Shown: positions 1 to 6,079 of the stretch, in pieces
Layout: each line of letters opens with the position of its first letter
How positions within the stretch are numbered: position 1 is the stretch's first letter
DNA from: Methanosarcinales archaeon
Lineage (GTDB): Archaea > Halobacteriota > Methanosarcinia > Methanosarcinales > Methanogasteraceae
NCBI GenBank assembly: GCA_030606635.1
Contig: JAUWGA010000071.1
Location: 1-8,785 of the forward strand
DNA length: 8,785 bases
Reading direction: 5' to 3'
Notes under the pieces: model-generated
Database searches by the model: none
Told to the model about the DNA's origin: nothing
What the model saw: only the letters and a program-made list of their open reading frames with translations
Translations under genes and position numbers: made by a program

Positions 1-48
1 GGGGTGCGGATCGGGAGTGATCTCGTGAGGATGATGATCCGGGATTGA
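1..48 (+). CDS. 3' end of an ApgM-family phosphoglycerate mutase-like gene (partial, start outside window)
   Basis: Only the last 15 codons and a TGA are in the window. Read in the frame starting at base 1 they give GVRIGSDLVRMMIRD. I identify it because the same stretch, with small changes, ends the ApgM-like fragment at 1099-1290, whose upstream residues are diagnostic. The enzyme family interconverts 2-phosphoglycerate and 3-phosphoglycerate in glycolysis and gluconeogenesis, independently of 2,3-bisphosphoglycerate; some members have been proposed to be homoserine kinases. This copy is probably the 3' end of the full-length gene, but the window cannot show that. The stop of the convergent MNT gene begins only 5 bases after this TGA. 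Confidence 0.6.
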   Translation, partial: GVRIGSDLVRMMIRD

Positions 49-53
49 AGAAC

Positions 54-473
54 TCAATCAAAAGACATTACCGTTCTCAGATTATCCCTCGGTATAAACC
101 AGCCGTGTTTCAACCTCTTTGCATTCAACCGCTTCAAAGAGTCCCTCAATCGTGCTCTTGCATCTTTGATCGTCCCATCATCCAATAATATCTTCCCCTC
201 GAGGAGTGCATCCACCACAAACCCGGTCTTGGCATCAACCATCTCGATTAGTTCATCCGGCGTCATCCAGATATCCTCGATTCTGGATGGCTTTTCGACT
301 GTTATAAAGTTATATCTTTTCTTTATATCAGGTAGTCCCGATGCGACCACGAGTATATCCACATCGCTCTGCTCCTTCGCATAGTTTCTGGCAACCGATC
401 CGAATAGCAGGATACCGCGCACATCCAACCCTTTTATTCCCTCTACATAATCATTGATCATCTCTTCAAACAT
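54..473 (-). CDS. MNT-family minimal nucleotidyltransferase, antitoxin of a HEPN/MNT pair
   Basis: A 139-residue protein with the polymerase-beta-like nucleotidyltransferase signature: GS at residues 25-26, followed by SDVD with D37 and D39 as the metal-binding pair. D88, in the VVDALLEG strand, is a candidate third carboxylate. In the known HEPN/MNT family the MNT protein acts as antitoxin, in studied cases by adding nucleotides to the HEPN ribonuclease. The ATG at 471-473 is favoured because a purine-rich AGAGGAGA (minus strand, 481-488) lies about 8 bases upstream, inside the HEPN gene. The gene overlaps the end of the HEPN gene by 16 bases, so the two are probably translated as one operon. 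Length fits stand-alone MNT proteins. Antitoxin function is inferred from family and pairing. Confidence 0.88.
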   Translation of the reverse strand: MFEEMINDYVEGIKGLDVRGILLFGSVARNYAKEQSDVDILVVASGLPDIKKRYNFITVEKPSRIEDIWMTPDELIEMVDAKTGFVVDALLEGKILLDDGTIKDARARLRDSLKRLNAKRLKHGWFIPRDNLRTVMSFD

Positions 474-964
474 CTTTCCATCTCCTCTAACACGTCCCCC
501 AATTCAACCATATTTAAAGATTTGAAAAAGGCGTAAACGGCATCCAACGTCTCGAGTGCTCGATCCATGATCTCTTTTGCTTTCAATTCATCGTATATCT
601 CCGATGGCTTTATGATCCTATCTCTTGTCTCCCATCCATATCTCGGCATGCTCCGTTGTTCCTCAAGAGACGAAGCGTTATCAACCATCTTCAGTAAGAG
701 TTTGATCTGTTCCTTATCGAGTTGCAGTTCAAGTGTCATCTCCGGGTTGTTTAAGATGTCTTCAGATAGTATATCAGATGGAAAATGAGTTTTTTCGTGG
801 ATTATGCCAAAAAAATATAAAACTGCTTTCAGCAGTTTCTCTGTGCATTGTTGCGCATGAAAGACACTTGCAGGGTACCTCTCTGCAGTAACATCTGCAA
901 CGGCAGCATCCAGATCTTCTAACGCCATCTCGATCCAATCCGTTGTTTTCCGGATATTCTTCAT
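458..964 (-). CDS. HEPN-domain protein, putative toxin (RNase) of a HEPN/MNT pair
   Basis: A 168-residue, mostly helical protein. The first helices carry the usual HEPN look: DLDAAVAD, then RYPASVFHAQQCTEKLLKAVL around residues 29-49, then a His-containing loop (EKTHFPSDI) near residue 60. R29 and H36 form an R-x6-H, which resembles the RNase motif of active HEPN proteins. However, that motif normally sits at the start of a late helix, so I do not claim R29/H36 as the catalytic pair. A second conserved-looking RYG lies at residues 108-110. The gene is first in the operon and overlaps the MNT gene by 16 bases. GAGGTT (minus strand, 971-976) sits about 8 bases before the ATG and supports this start. 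Base composition is low in GC: 42 G/C in 120 bases at 721-840 by hand count. Confidence 0.82.
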   Translation of the reverse strand: MKNIRKTTDWIEMALEDLDAAVADVTAERYPASVFHAQQCTEKLLKAVLYFFGIIHEKTHFPSDILSEDILNNPEMTLELQLDKEQIKLLLKMVDNASSLEEQRSMPRYGWETRDRIIKPSEIYDELKAKEIMDRALETLDAVYAFFKSLNMVELGDVLEEMERCLKR

Positions 965-1098
965 CTTCGTAACCTCTTCGATTATGCTATTCCAAAGATG
1001 CGCGTATCATTGCATCCTCGTCTACTCTGTTCTCTTTTTAGCCATTCATTGTTTATGTTTGCGGTCTGCTCATCCGATATGATAGCATACTCTGCGTG

Positions 1099-1290
1099 AT
1101 CATGGTGCTACCGGATCACCCGACGCCGATACCGCTCCGGACGCATACCGCGGATCCTGTGCCGTTTGCGATATGTGGCGGAGGGCACGGTGCTGACTTG
1201 GTCTCGGCGTTTGACGAGCGGTCAGCGGCGGAAGGGTCATACGGGGTTCGGATCGGGAGCGATCTTGTGAGGATGATGATTGAGGGCTGA
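1099..1290 (+). pseudogene. Truncated C-terminal fragment of an ApgM-family phosphoglycerate mutase
   Basis: About 63 codons in one open frame ending in TGA. The N-terminal four-fifths of the protein is missing: upstream, the frame stays open only from 1042, and those residues do not resemble the family. The diagnostic run is LPDHPTPIPLRTH followed by DPVPFAICG and FDERSAA, the C-terminal metal-binding end of cofactor-independent phosphoglycerate mutases (alkaline phosphatase superfamily). Homology appears to begin near the ATC at 1099, where GC also jumps: 23 of 60 bases at 1021-1080 against 37 of 60 at 1141-1200. No frameshift or internal stop is visible. The last 50 bases repeat the first 50 bases of the window with 8 mismatches. 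A GTG at 1096 could start a small ORF, but a fragment of a metalloenzyme is unlikely to be functional alone. Confidence 0.72.
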
Positions 1291-1292
1291 AG
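1243..1292 (+). repeat. Direct repeat, right copy (left copy at 1-50)
   Basis: Bases 1-50 and 1243-1292 align without gaps with 42 of 50 identical. Both read in the same frame to a shared TGA, so this is a duplicated gene end, not a short attachment core. The left copy is cut by the window edge, so the true repeat is probably longer, up to about 190 bases if it covers the whole fragment. The two copies bracket the HEPN/MNT operon. Confidence 0.8.
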
Positions 1293-1306
1293 GCTGAGGA
1301 CGCGTT

Positions 1307-1435
1307 TTTGCAGTATCTCCGAATCCGAGAGAATTCACAAGCACATCGGGAACACGCAGACTGAAAACCCCTTCAATTCCGAGAAGCTGGGTATATAAAG
1401 TCAAAGGTTTCGGGACTATACAAAGATACTGCAAA
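1307..1435. repeat. 12-bp inverted repeat pair enclosing 105 bases
   Basis: TTTGCAGTATCT at 1307-1318 is the exact reverse complement of AGATACTGCAAA at 1424-1435. The pairing stops at the outer ends, and I see no clear target-site duplication next to either arm. The interior holds a TATATAAA box at 1392-1399 and two similar GAATCCGAGAG/AATTCCGAGAAG stretches. An open frame on the minus strand begins inside the right arm, but its product resembles nothing I recognise. This could be the remnant of a small inverted-repeat element, or a large stem in the leader upstream of the lipoprotein gene. Confidence 0.4.
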
Positions 1436-1446
1436 TACCGAAAAAC

Positions 1447-1453
1447 TTAATAA
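1447..1453 (+). promoter_or_regulatory. TATA-like box for the lipoprotein gene
   Basis: TTAATAA lies in an AT-rich patch centred 28 bases before the ATG at 1478. That spacing would place the transcription start at or next to the start codon, a leaderless transcript. No Shine-Dalgarno sequence is visible between box and ATG, consistent with this reading. Confidence 0.5.
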
Positions 1454-1477
1454 CAATATGAGACTGTTTACATTTGT

Positions 1478-1912
1478 ATGGGACAAACTGGAGCAGTTGT
1501 GGTGCTATTTGTTCTTCTGCTCGCTGCTTCCGGGTGCATATCCGATGGGAAAACGGTGATAAAGGCAAAAGTGCTCGTCACAGAGACTGATGATGGTAAT
1601 CCGGAGATCGTGAGCATCGATGTTTCCACCGAAACCGTAAGCGCACTACGGAAATACCAGGACGTCCCGATGAATACACCTGGCGTTTATATGAAATGCA
1701 TCCACAACCCGCAAGCTATGGGATTTTTTATCGGTTACTGGAGGTCTGTCAGTTACACAGGTCCCGGTGAATACGAGTTGATGTCCGAACTCAAGAAGGT
1801 ACCTGATGATGGGGACCGCATCGATGTGATCATCACTATCGAGGAGCTGGATGGAACCGGACGTCAGATAAAACTTGCAAAAGCAACAAAACAATTCAGA
1901 TGGGGCGATTAG
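1478..1912 (+). CDS. Small predicted lipoprotein of unknown function
   Basis: A 144-residue protein. Residues 6-17 are a hydrophobic stretch (AVVVLFVLLLAA) followed by A-S-G-C with the cysteine at position 20, a good lipobox, so the mature protein probably begins at Cys20 and is anchored outside the membrane. The n-region (MGQTG) lacks the usual Lys or Arg. The mature part, about 125 residues, looks beta-rich with alternating hydrophobic residues (KVLVTET, DRIDVIITIEEL) and one further Cys near residue 74. I do not recognise the family. The gene stands alone behind its own TATA-like box and no Shine-Dalgarno is seen. A T-run at 2040-2046 lies downstream. The next gene on the same strand is a cis-prenyltransferase homologue, but nothing ties the two functionally. 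Confidence 0.75.
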   Translation: MGQTGAVVVLFVLLLAASGCISDGKTVIKAKVLVTETDDGNPEIVSIDVSTETVSALRKYQDVPMNTPGVYMKCIHNPQAMGFFIGYWRSVSYTGPGEYELMSELKKVPDDGDRIDVIITIEELDGTGRQIKLAKATKQFRWGD

Positions 1913-2039
1913 GGGCTAAATAAGTTCCGATACCCTTCTTCAAGTGAATATTCTGGATTGTAGCCAGGAACGTCCCTCGTCTTTGCTATATCAGCAAGCA
2001 CGACTTACGCAGTTCTTTATGGGATTTTCGATTCTGTAC

Positions 2040-2046
2040 TTTTTTT
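2040..2046 (+). terminator. T7 run, possible archaeal transcription terminator
   Basis: Seven consecutive Ts lie about 130 bases after the lipoprotein stop and 42 bases before the preferred start of the next gene. Archaeal RNA polymerase terminates at short T-runs without needing a hairpin. If the downstream gene instead began at 1944, this run would fall inside its coding region, so the call depends on the start choice. Confidence 0.35.
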
Positions 2047-2087
2047 GGGCACAACCAATAACCCTTTCGCCGCCACAATACCGAGTC

Positions 2088-2744
2088 ATGCTCCAGCGCA
2101 TCTACGAACGCATATACGAGCACCGACTGCGCTCCCGGATCAGCAAGCACGAACTACCGGTCGGGCTCACGCTTGCGCTGACGGAGAGCGATCTCCTTGC
2201 ACCGGGTGGGGCTAAACAACTGCAATCCTTTGTCTCGTGGTGCGCAGATCTCGGCATCGGATCGCTCATCGTGTACATCGCTGTGCTCGTGGATGGTCCC
2301 CTGCGAGAGGACGTGGCTTCGCAGATCATCGATAGACTTAAAAGAACCGATCTGATCGCAAGGATGTACACAAAAGACGATCAGGGGTTAAGGACGATTC
2401 CAATCGGAAATGGGAGTCCGGAGGTGAAGCTCGATATCTCGATCGGGTATGGCGGGAAACTCGAACTCACCGATGCGATAAGGGCTATTCTGAGACGGGT
2501 GGAGCGTGGAGAGATCGATTACGAGGATATCAATTCGGATATGATCGAATCCCACCTCCTCTTCAGGCACAATCCTGACCTGGTCATACGTGCAGGTGGA
2601 AAGCACCTGACCGATTTTTTAATCTGGCAGACGATATATTCCGAACTGTATTTCACGGATGTGAATTTCGCTGATATGAGGCGGCTGGACTTCTTAAGGG
2701 TCATGCGGGACTACCAGAAGCGCCAGCGGAGATACGGGCGATAG
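2088..2744 (+). CDS. Cis-prenyltransferase-family protein, probable non-catalytic (NgBR/Nus1-like) subunit
   Basis: From the ATG at 2088 it is 218 residues. The C-terminal half is clearly undecaprenyl diphosphate synthase family: SIGYGGKLE near residues 118-125, DLVIRAGG at 164-171, IWQTIYSELYFTD at 179-191, and a terminal RRYGR holding the RxG motif. The N-terminal half lacks the catalytic MDGNRRWA motif; after HELPVG the sequence reads LTLALTESDLL. The FSxEN-type motif after LIVY is also missing. In the substrate-binding stretch the Arg of IR is kept, but the downstream Glu is Lys and the second Arg is deleted. It is therefore probably the partner subunit of a heteromeric cis-prenyltransferase making dolichol-type glycosyl carrier lipids. 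The frame is open back to a GTG at 1944. I prefer 2088 because LQRIYERIYEHRL is where family members usually begin, and the upstream 48 codons use different codons (CAA, CGA) and hold a T7 run. Confidence 0.83.
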   Translation: MLQRIYERIYEHRLRSRISKHELPVGLTLALTESDLLAPGGAKQLQSFVSWCADLGIGSLIVYIAVLVDGPLREDVASQIIDRLKRTDLIARMYTKDDQGLRTIPIGNGSPEVKLDISIGYGGKLELTDAIRAILRRVERGEIDYEDINSDMIESHLLFRHNPDLVIRAGGKHLTDFLIWQTIYSELYFTDVNFADMRRLDFLRVMRDYQKRQRRYGR

Positions 2745-2757
2745 GGATAGGGATCGA

Positions 2758-4254
2758 TCACGCAAACTTGACCATCTTCGTGCCAAGCGTCGCAAGATCA
2801 ACGATCGTTGCATGGGCAGGCACAGGATCAAGGTTCATCCGCTTCTGAAAATCGGTCTGGGACTGCCATGTTCCGGAATTGATCACGGTAACGCCTTTGT
2901 AGCGGTCGATTCCAATGGTATGGACATGCCCGCAGTGGAGGATGTGCGGCACCCGGTCGATCACGAAATGATCCGAGTTCTCAGGCGCAATCGATACCCT
3001 GCCGCCGTACATGGGCGCAAGATGCCTGCGCCTGAGCATCTCGATCATGACCAGCTCCGGACGCTGGTAACTCATCTTCGGGATGGTTGCGATCAGGTCA
3101 TCCATCGAGCGTCCGTGGTAGATCAGGATCCGTACGCCGCGGATCTCAACAAGCGCGGGATTGCCAGTGAAGATCACATCATCAGAGAACATCGACCTGA
3201 TCTTTTCGGGTAGCGCTGGCTGCGGTTCTGCCAGTCTCACCGCATCGTGGTTGCCGGGCGCTATTATGATCCTGATATTCTTTGGAACCCTTCCGAGATA
3301 CTCTGCCGCAGATCGGTACTGGTCGTAGACATCAGGGATCTCCAGTTCAGACTCCTGACCCGGGTATATCCCGATCCCGTCCACGAGATCGCCTGCTATT
3401 ATCAGGTACTGCACCGGCAGAGAGCCGTCCCCGAGCCAGTCGATGAAATCAGAGAACGCGTCCCCAAGAAACGTATCGCTTCCGATATGCACGTCCGAAA
3501 TCAGTGCTGCGCAACCAGCCCCGCCGTCTCCGTTCCCGTGTTCACTGCCGTTAATGCCCCATCCTCCACCAGGGAGCGTCTGGTTGTACCTGTTCGGCAG
3601 ATCCGGCAGCACTATGCTCTTTACGATCATCAACCTGCCGTCTCTGGTGAGCGAACCTGTAACCCCGATCACCTCATCATGAATGATGCCGGATGCGATA
3701 GCCCACAGATCACGGTCGGATGGGCGTACCAGCACCGGAAACGAGCCGGTGGGATCCTCGATCTCCATCAGTTTGTTGCCGTTTGATGTCGTCCTGACAT
3801 CAGAGACCATGCCGATTATCGAGACGCTGTCATACTCCCTTCCGCTGTGCCTCGCGCGCAGCGACTCGATCGGGCGCGCCGTAATCCGTCCCCTGATGAT
3901 ACCGCTTAACCGCGTGTAACGATCGCGGAAGTATCGTACAAACTCAGAGTATTCGCCAACGCATGTCGATTCATTGCTGATGTCCGAGAGTATGTTCACT
4001 GCCGGCGCATCGGCTGGTTTCGATAATTTATCTGCTAATTTCTCCGCCAATTTATCTGCCGGCTTCTCAGGAATCTTCACGTCACCTATGTTGATATGCT
4101 CCCTCCCCACCACAAGCACCGAATCATCAAGCGATTGCAGCACCTTAGAAACGATCGTATCAGGCGCGCTGTAAGCGCCGATCAGCGCGACCGCATCCGG
4201 ACTGACCTGGTATCCCGCATTCGCAAACTCCTCAACTATCAGTGACTCCTGCAT
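2758..4254 (-). CDS. polB: DNA polymerase D (polymerase II) small subunit DP1, 3'-5' exonuclease
   Basis: A 498-residue protein, the small subunit of the euryarchaeal replicative polymerase PolD; it carries the Mre11-like proofreading exonuclease and partners the large subunit DP2. Layout: a small N-terminal domain (about 1-50), a linker (51-140), an OB fold from about 144 (VSIIGMVSDV, then IEDPTGSF) to 213, then a calcineurin-like phosphoesterase domain. All metal-binding motifs are present: DVH at 254-256, GDLVD at 288-292, GNHD at 334-337, YHGRS at 379-383 and GHVH at 442-445, so nuclease activity is expected. The linker holds an odd run of K-L-A-D repeats at residues 64-82. The gene converges with the cis-prenyltransferase homologue, with 13 bases between stops. 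The ATG at 4252-4254 is preceded by only a weak purine tract. Confidence 0.96.
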   Translation of the reverse strand: MQESLIVEEFANAGYQVSPDAVALIGAYSAPDTIVSKVLQSLDDSVLVVGREHINIGDVKIPEKPADKLAEKLADKLSKPADAPAVNILSDISNESTCVGEYSEFVRYFRDRYTRLSGIIRGRITARPIESLRARHSGREYDSVSIIGMVSDVRTTSNGNKLMEIEDPTGSFPVLVRPSDRDLWAIASGIIHDEVIGVTGSLTRDGRLMIVKSIVLPDLPNRYNQTLPGGGWGINGSEHGNGDGGAGCAALISDVHIGSDTFLGDAFSDFIDWLGDGSLPVQYLIIAGDLVDGIGIYPGQESELEIPDVYDQYRSAAEYLGRVPKNIRIIIAPGNHDAVRLAEPQPALPEKIRSMFSDDVIFTGNPALVEIRGVRILIYHGRSMDDLIATIPKMSYQRPELVMIEMLRRRHLAPMYGGRVSIAPENSDHFVIDRVPHILHCGHVHTIGIDRYKGVTVINSGTWQSQTDFQKRMNLDPVPAHATIVDLATLGTKMVKFA

Positions 4255-4279
4255 TGCTCTCTACTTGGGATGTTCGGGA

Positions 4280-4293
4280 GATAAAACTTTATG
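4280..4293 (-). promoter_or_regulatory. TATA-like region for DP1
   Basis: On the minus strand this reads CATAAAGTTTTATC. Its downstream half is centred about 29 bases before the DP1 ATG, so transcription would start close to the start codon. Two overlapping AT-rich candidates exist and I cannot choose between them. Confidence 0.35.
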
Positions 4294-4343
4294 TGGCGTG
4301 CCGGAAGTTATGAGATTCTGGTGATCCGCGTCATCCGGGTTTT

Positions 4344-4369
4344 CCGGTGCAGGAGCAATGGGGCACCGG
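4344..4369. other. Small perfect hairpin in the DP1-SerRS gap
   Basis: CCGGTGC at 4344-4350 pairs exactly with GCACCGG at 4363-4369 across a 12-base loop. It lies about 140 bases past the SerRS stop and 90 bases before the DP1 start, both on the minus strand. No T-run follows on the minus strand, so it is not a typical terminator. The remaining 253 bases of this gap (4255-4507) hold the DP1 TATA-like region and no gene I can support; an 86-codon minus-strand frame there looks spurious. Confidence 0.3.
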
Positions 4370-4507
4370 CTTCTCCACTCGATTATCAGTGATTCCCAGA
4401 GCCGCGAGGGCGAGCGATCACACCACACTGTGTCGGACTCGGGACTTTGGTTTTTTCCGGATACTGAAAACCGAAACATCCAGGCGAGATCCGACCCCCG
4501 ACCGCCA

Positions 4508-6001
4508 CTACATAAACGCAAAACCTTTTGGCAGTTCGCCTATGATCTCCTTAAACGATTCTGGCCAGTTCTCGTAATCAAGCCCCTTCTGCGCAAAGAA
4601 CGAGCTCGCCCAGCGCTCAAGCCCGACTCCGGAACATCCGCTCCACAGTTCATTCCCGCTCTGTGACTTTACGTTGAATCCAAGAGGATATTTGTCTCCG
4701 TTAACGCTCACGTTCTGGAATTCAAGCCAATCGTCGCGGTACGGCATGAACGATTCGTAATCGGTAGTCCCGACCTTCTCGCTCCCAGTGGTTCCGGTAA
4801 GACCCTCCTGCGCCATGAACCACGGTGTAACCCATGCCTTTCGCCACGTAAGTTCGAGTATCTCCTCAAATATGTACTTGTACCGCTCATGGATGCGTTC
4901 CGACTCCTCTACGACCTGTTCTGGCGTCCCCATCCAGACGATCTCGATCCTGTGGAACTCGTCGACCCGCTCGATGCCGTGGATGCCGCCGCTCTCGTAC
5001 CGGTGCGACGTCCCTGATCGGTCGAATACTTGAAGCGGAAGCGCATCATCCGCGATCGTCTTTCCCTGCAGGAAGGGCCAGAACGGCGGGCACTGGGCAT
5101 AGCACAGTCCTCCGATCGGCTTATCGATCTTCTCAGCGATCAGGTCGAGCGGGATCTCGTGGGTGACCTTGTAGTAGTCAGAAACCTCCTCCCAGAAGTC
5201 GGGATCCCTTGTCTTTGGCGGGCAGACGTAGTAGATCTCAGGATAGACGCCTTTCGCATGTCCTGACTTCTTCCAGACATCCCACGTCACGAGTTTCGGG
5301 AAAATCATCTCCTGGTATCCGAGAAAATCGAGAACCTCTTCTTTTACGATCTGTTCGAATGCGCGGAAGATTCCGGTCGCCTCAGGACCGTATATCCACT
5401 GCCCGCGGGATGCTCCATGTTTGACCCAGTTCCGCTTGACCAGTTCCGGCGTCGGGTCTTCTCTAAACGCGATGGTCTTTTCTGCGCTCTCCCAGAGCAG
5501 GTTCCAGTGCTCTTCCTTCCCACCATACCCCTCTGCCGTGATCTTGTCCGTGATGAGCGTGATGATCCGATCAGGTATACTGTTCTGGATCTCAGACTCC
5601 CCGATCTCCATTTCGATGGTGATCTCGTCGCCGTCAAACTCCATATTCGAGACGTAAGGGATTTTTTCTGATTTGACTGGATTTTTTGACGGTATCTTCG
5701 CAACGTACGACTCGATTTCGATTCCCCTGATCCCTATACGGTATTTTTTCCCGAGCAGGGTCGCAAGGGGTTTTCTCAACCTGAGAATCGCATCGTGGGC
5801 GCGTACGTACTGATCCGACTCGATCTCGACCCTGATCTTCTGATCTTCGATCCGAAAGTTCAGTATTCTTGCGCCTTTCCCTTCTGGCGCGCCCTTTGTC
5901 AGCAACGTCTCGTTTGCCTCGCTTACGAGGGCTGATACGTCTGCATCTGCCTGATCTGCGGGCGCGCTCGTGTTGAAGTTGCCGATCAGATGAAAGTACA
6001 T
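4508..6001 (-). CDS. serS: Seryl-tRNA synthetase, methanogen (rare) type
   Basis: A 497-residue class II synthetase that charges tRNA-Ser with serine. It is the rare type found mainly in methanogens, not the bacterial-like type: there is no N-terminal coiled-coil arm, but a mixed tRNA-binding domain over about residues 1-165. The zinc site known from the Methanosarcina barkeri enzyme (Cys, Glu, Cys) maps to C304 in AQCPPFWPF, E353 in HRIEIVW and C456 in WSGCSGVG. Motif 2 lies around ESGGIHGIERVDEFHRIE (336-353), and motif 3 is GVGLERW (458-464). Length matches the family (about 500). The ATG has no Shine-Dalgarno; a TATA-like box sits about 27 bases upstream, suggesting a leaderless message. 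The gene lies 78 bases after serine hydroxymethyltransferase on the same strand, so read-through from glyA is also possible. Confidence 0.96.
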   Translation of the reverse strand: MYFHLIGNFNTSAPADQADADVSALVSEANETLLTKGAPEGKGARILNFRIEDQKIRVEIESDQYVRAHDAILRLRKPLATLLGKKYRIGIRGIEIESYVAKIPSKNPVKSEKIPYVSNMEFDGDEITIEMEIGESEIQNSIPDRIITLITDKITAEGYGGKEEHWNLLWESAEKTIAFREDPTPELVKRNWVKHGASRGQWIYGPEATGIFRAFEQIVKEEVLDFLGYQEMIFPKLVTWDVWKKSGHAKGVYPEIYYVCPPKTRDPDFWEEVSDYYKVTHEIPLDLIAEKIDKPIGGLCYAQCPPFWPFLQGKTIADDALPLQVFDRSGTSHRYESGGIHGIERVDEFHRIEIVWMGTPEQVVEESERIHERYKYIFEEILELTWRKAWVTPWFMAQEGLTGTTGSEKVGTTDYESFMPYRDDWLEFQNVSVNGDKYPLGFNVKSQSGNELWSGCSGVGLERWASSFFAQKGLDYENWPESFKEIIGELPKGFAFM

Positions 6002-6023
6002 GGATTATGATTGCGGATGAATC

Positions 6024-6031
6024 TAATTAAA
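6024..6031 (-). promoter_or_regulatory. TATA-like box for serS
   Basis: The minus strand reads TTTAATTA, centred about 27 bases before the serS ATG within the 78-base gap after glyA. This spacing predicts a start of transcription at or beside the ATG, and no Shine-Dalgarno is visible in between. Confidence 0.5.
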
Positions 6032-6079
6032 TTCTTTCTCTGCACCGGGGCTGGAATGTATCTGCCGGCTCTGCAAGAC

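Noticed and set aside
1237..1434. Minus-strand 65-codon open frame starting in the right inverted-repeat arm
   Set aside because: It reads back through the apgM fragment in antisense, and no family resemblance was seen; not supported as a gene or transposase remnant.
1944..2087. N-terminal extension of the cis-prenyltransferase homologue from a GTG at 1944
   Set aside because: No ribosome-binding site, codon use unlike the rest of the gene, a T7 run inside, and family proteins start near residue 49 of this frame. Kept as an alternative because the stretch encodes a hydrophobic segment.
3247..3786. Plus-strand 179-codon open frame opposite DP1
   Set aside because: Antisense shadow of the phosphoesterase and OB-fold region of DP1, which has all its catalytic motifs on the minus strand.
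4449..4472. GGTTTT...AAAACC stem as a terminator for serS
   Set aside because: Six-base AT-rich stem with a 12-base loop and the long T-run on the wrong strand for serS.
4255..4507. Possible tRNA or small RNA gene in the largest gap
   Set aside because: No T-loop-like GGTTCGAATCC, no acceptor pairing and no C/D-box pair with sensible spacing were found; only a 7-bp hairpin.
4261..4521. Minus-strand 86-codon open frame in the DP1-serS gap
   Set aside because: Rich in Ser, Arg and Pro with no recognisable motif, overlaps the end of serS, and spans the likely DP1 promoter; looks like chance.
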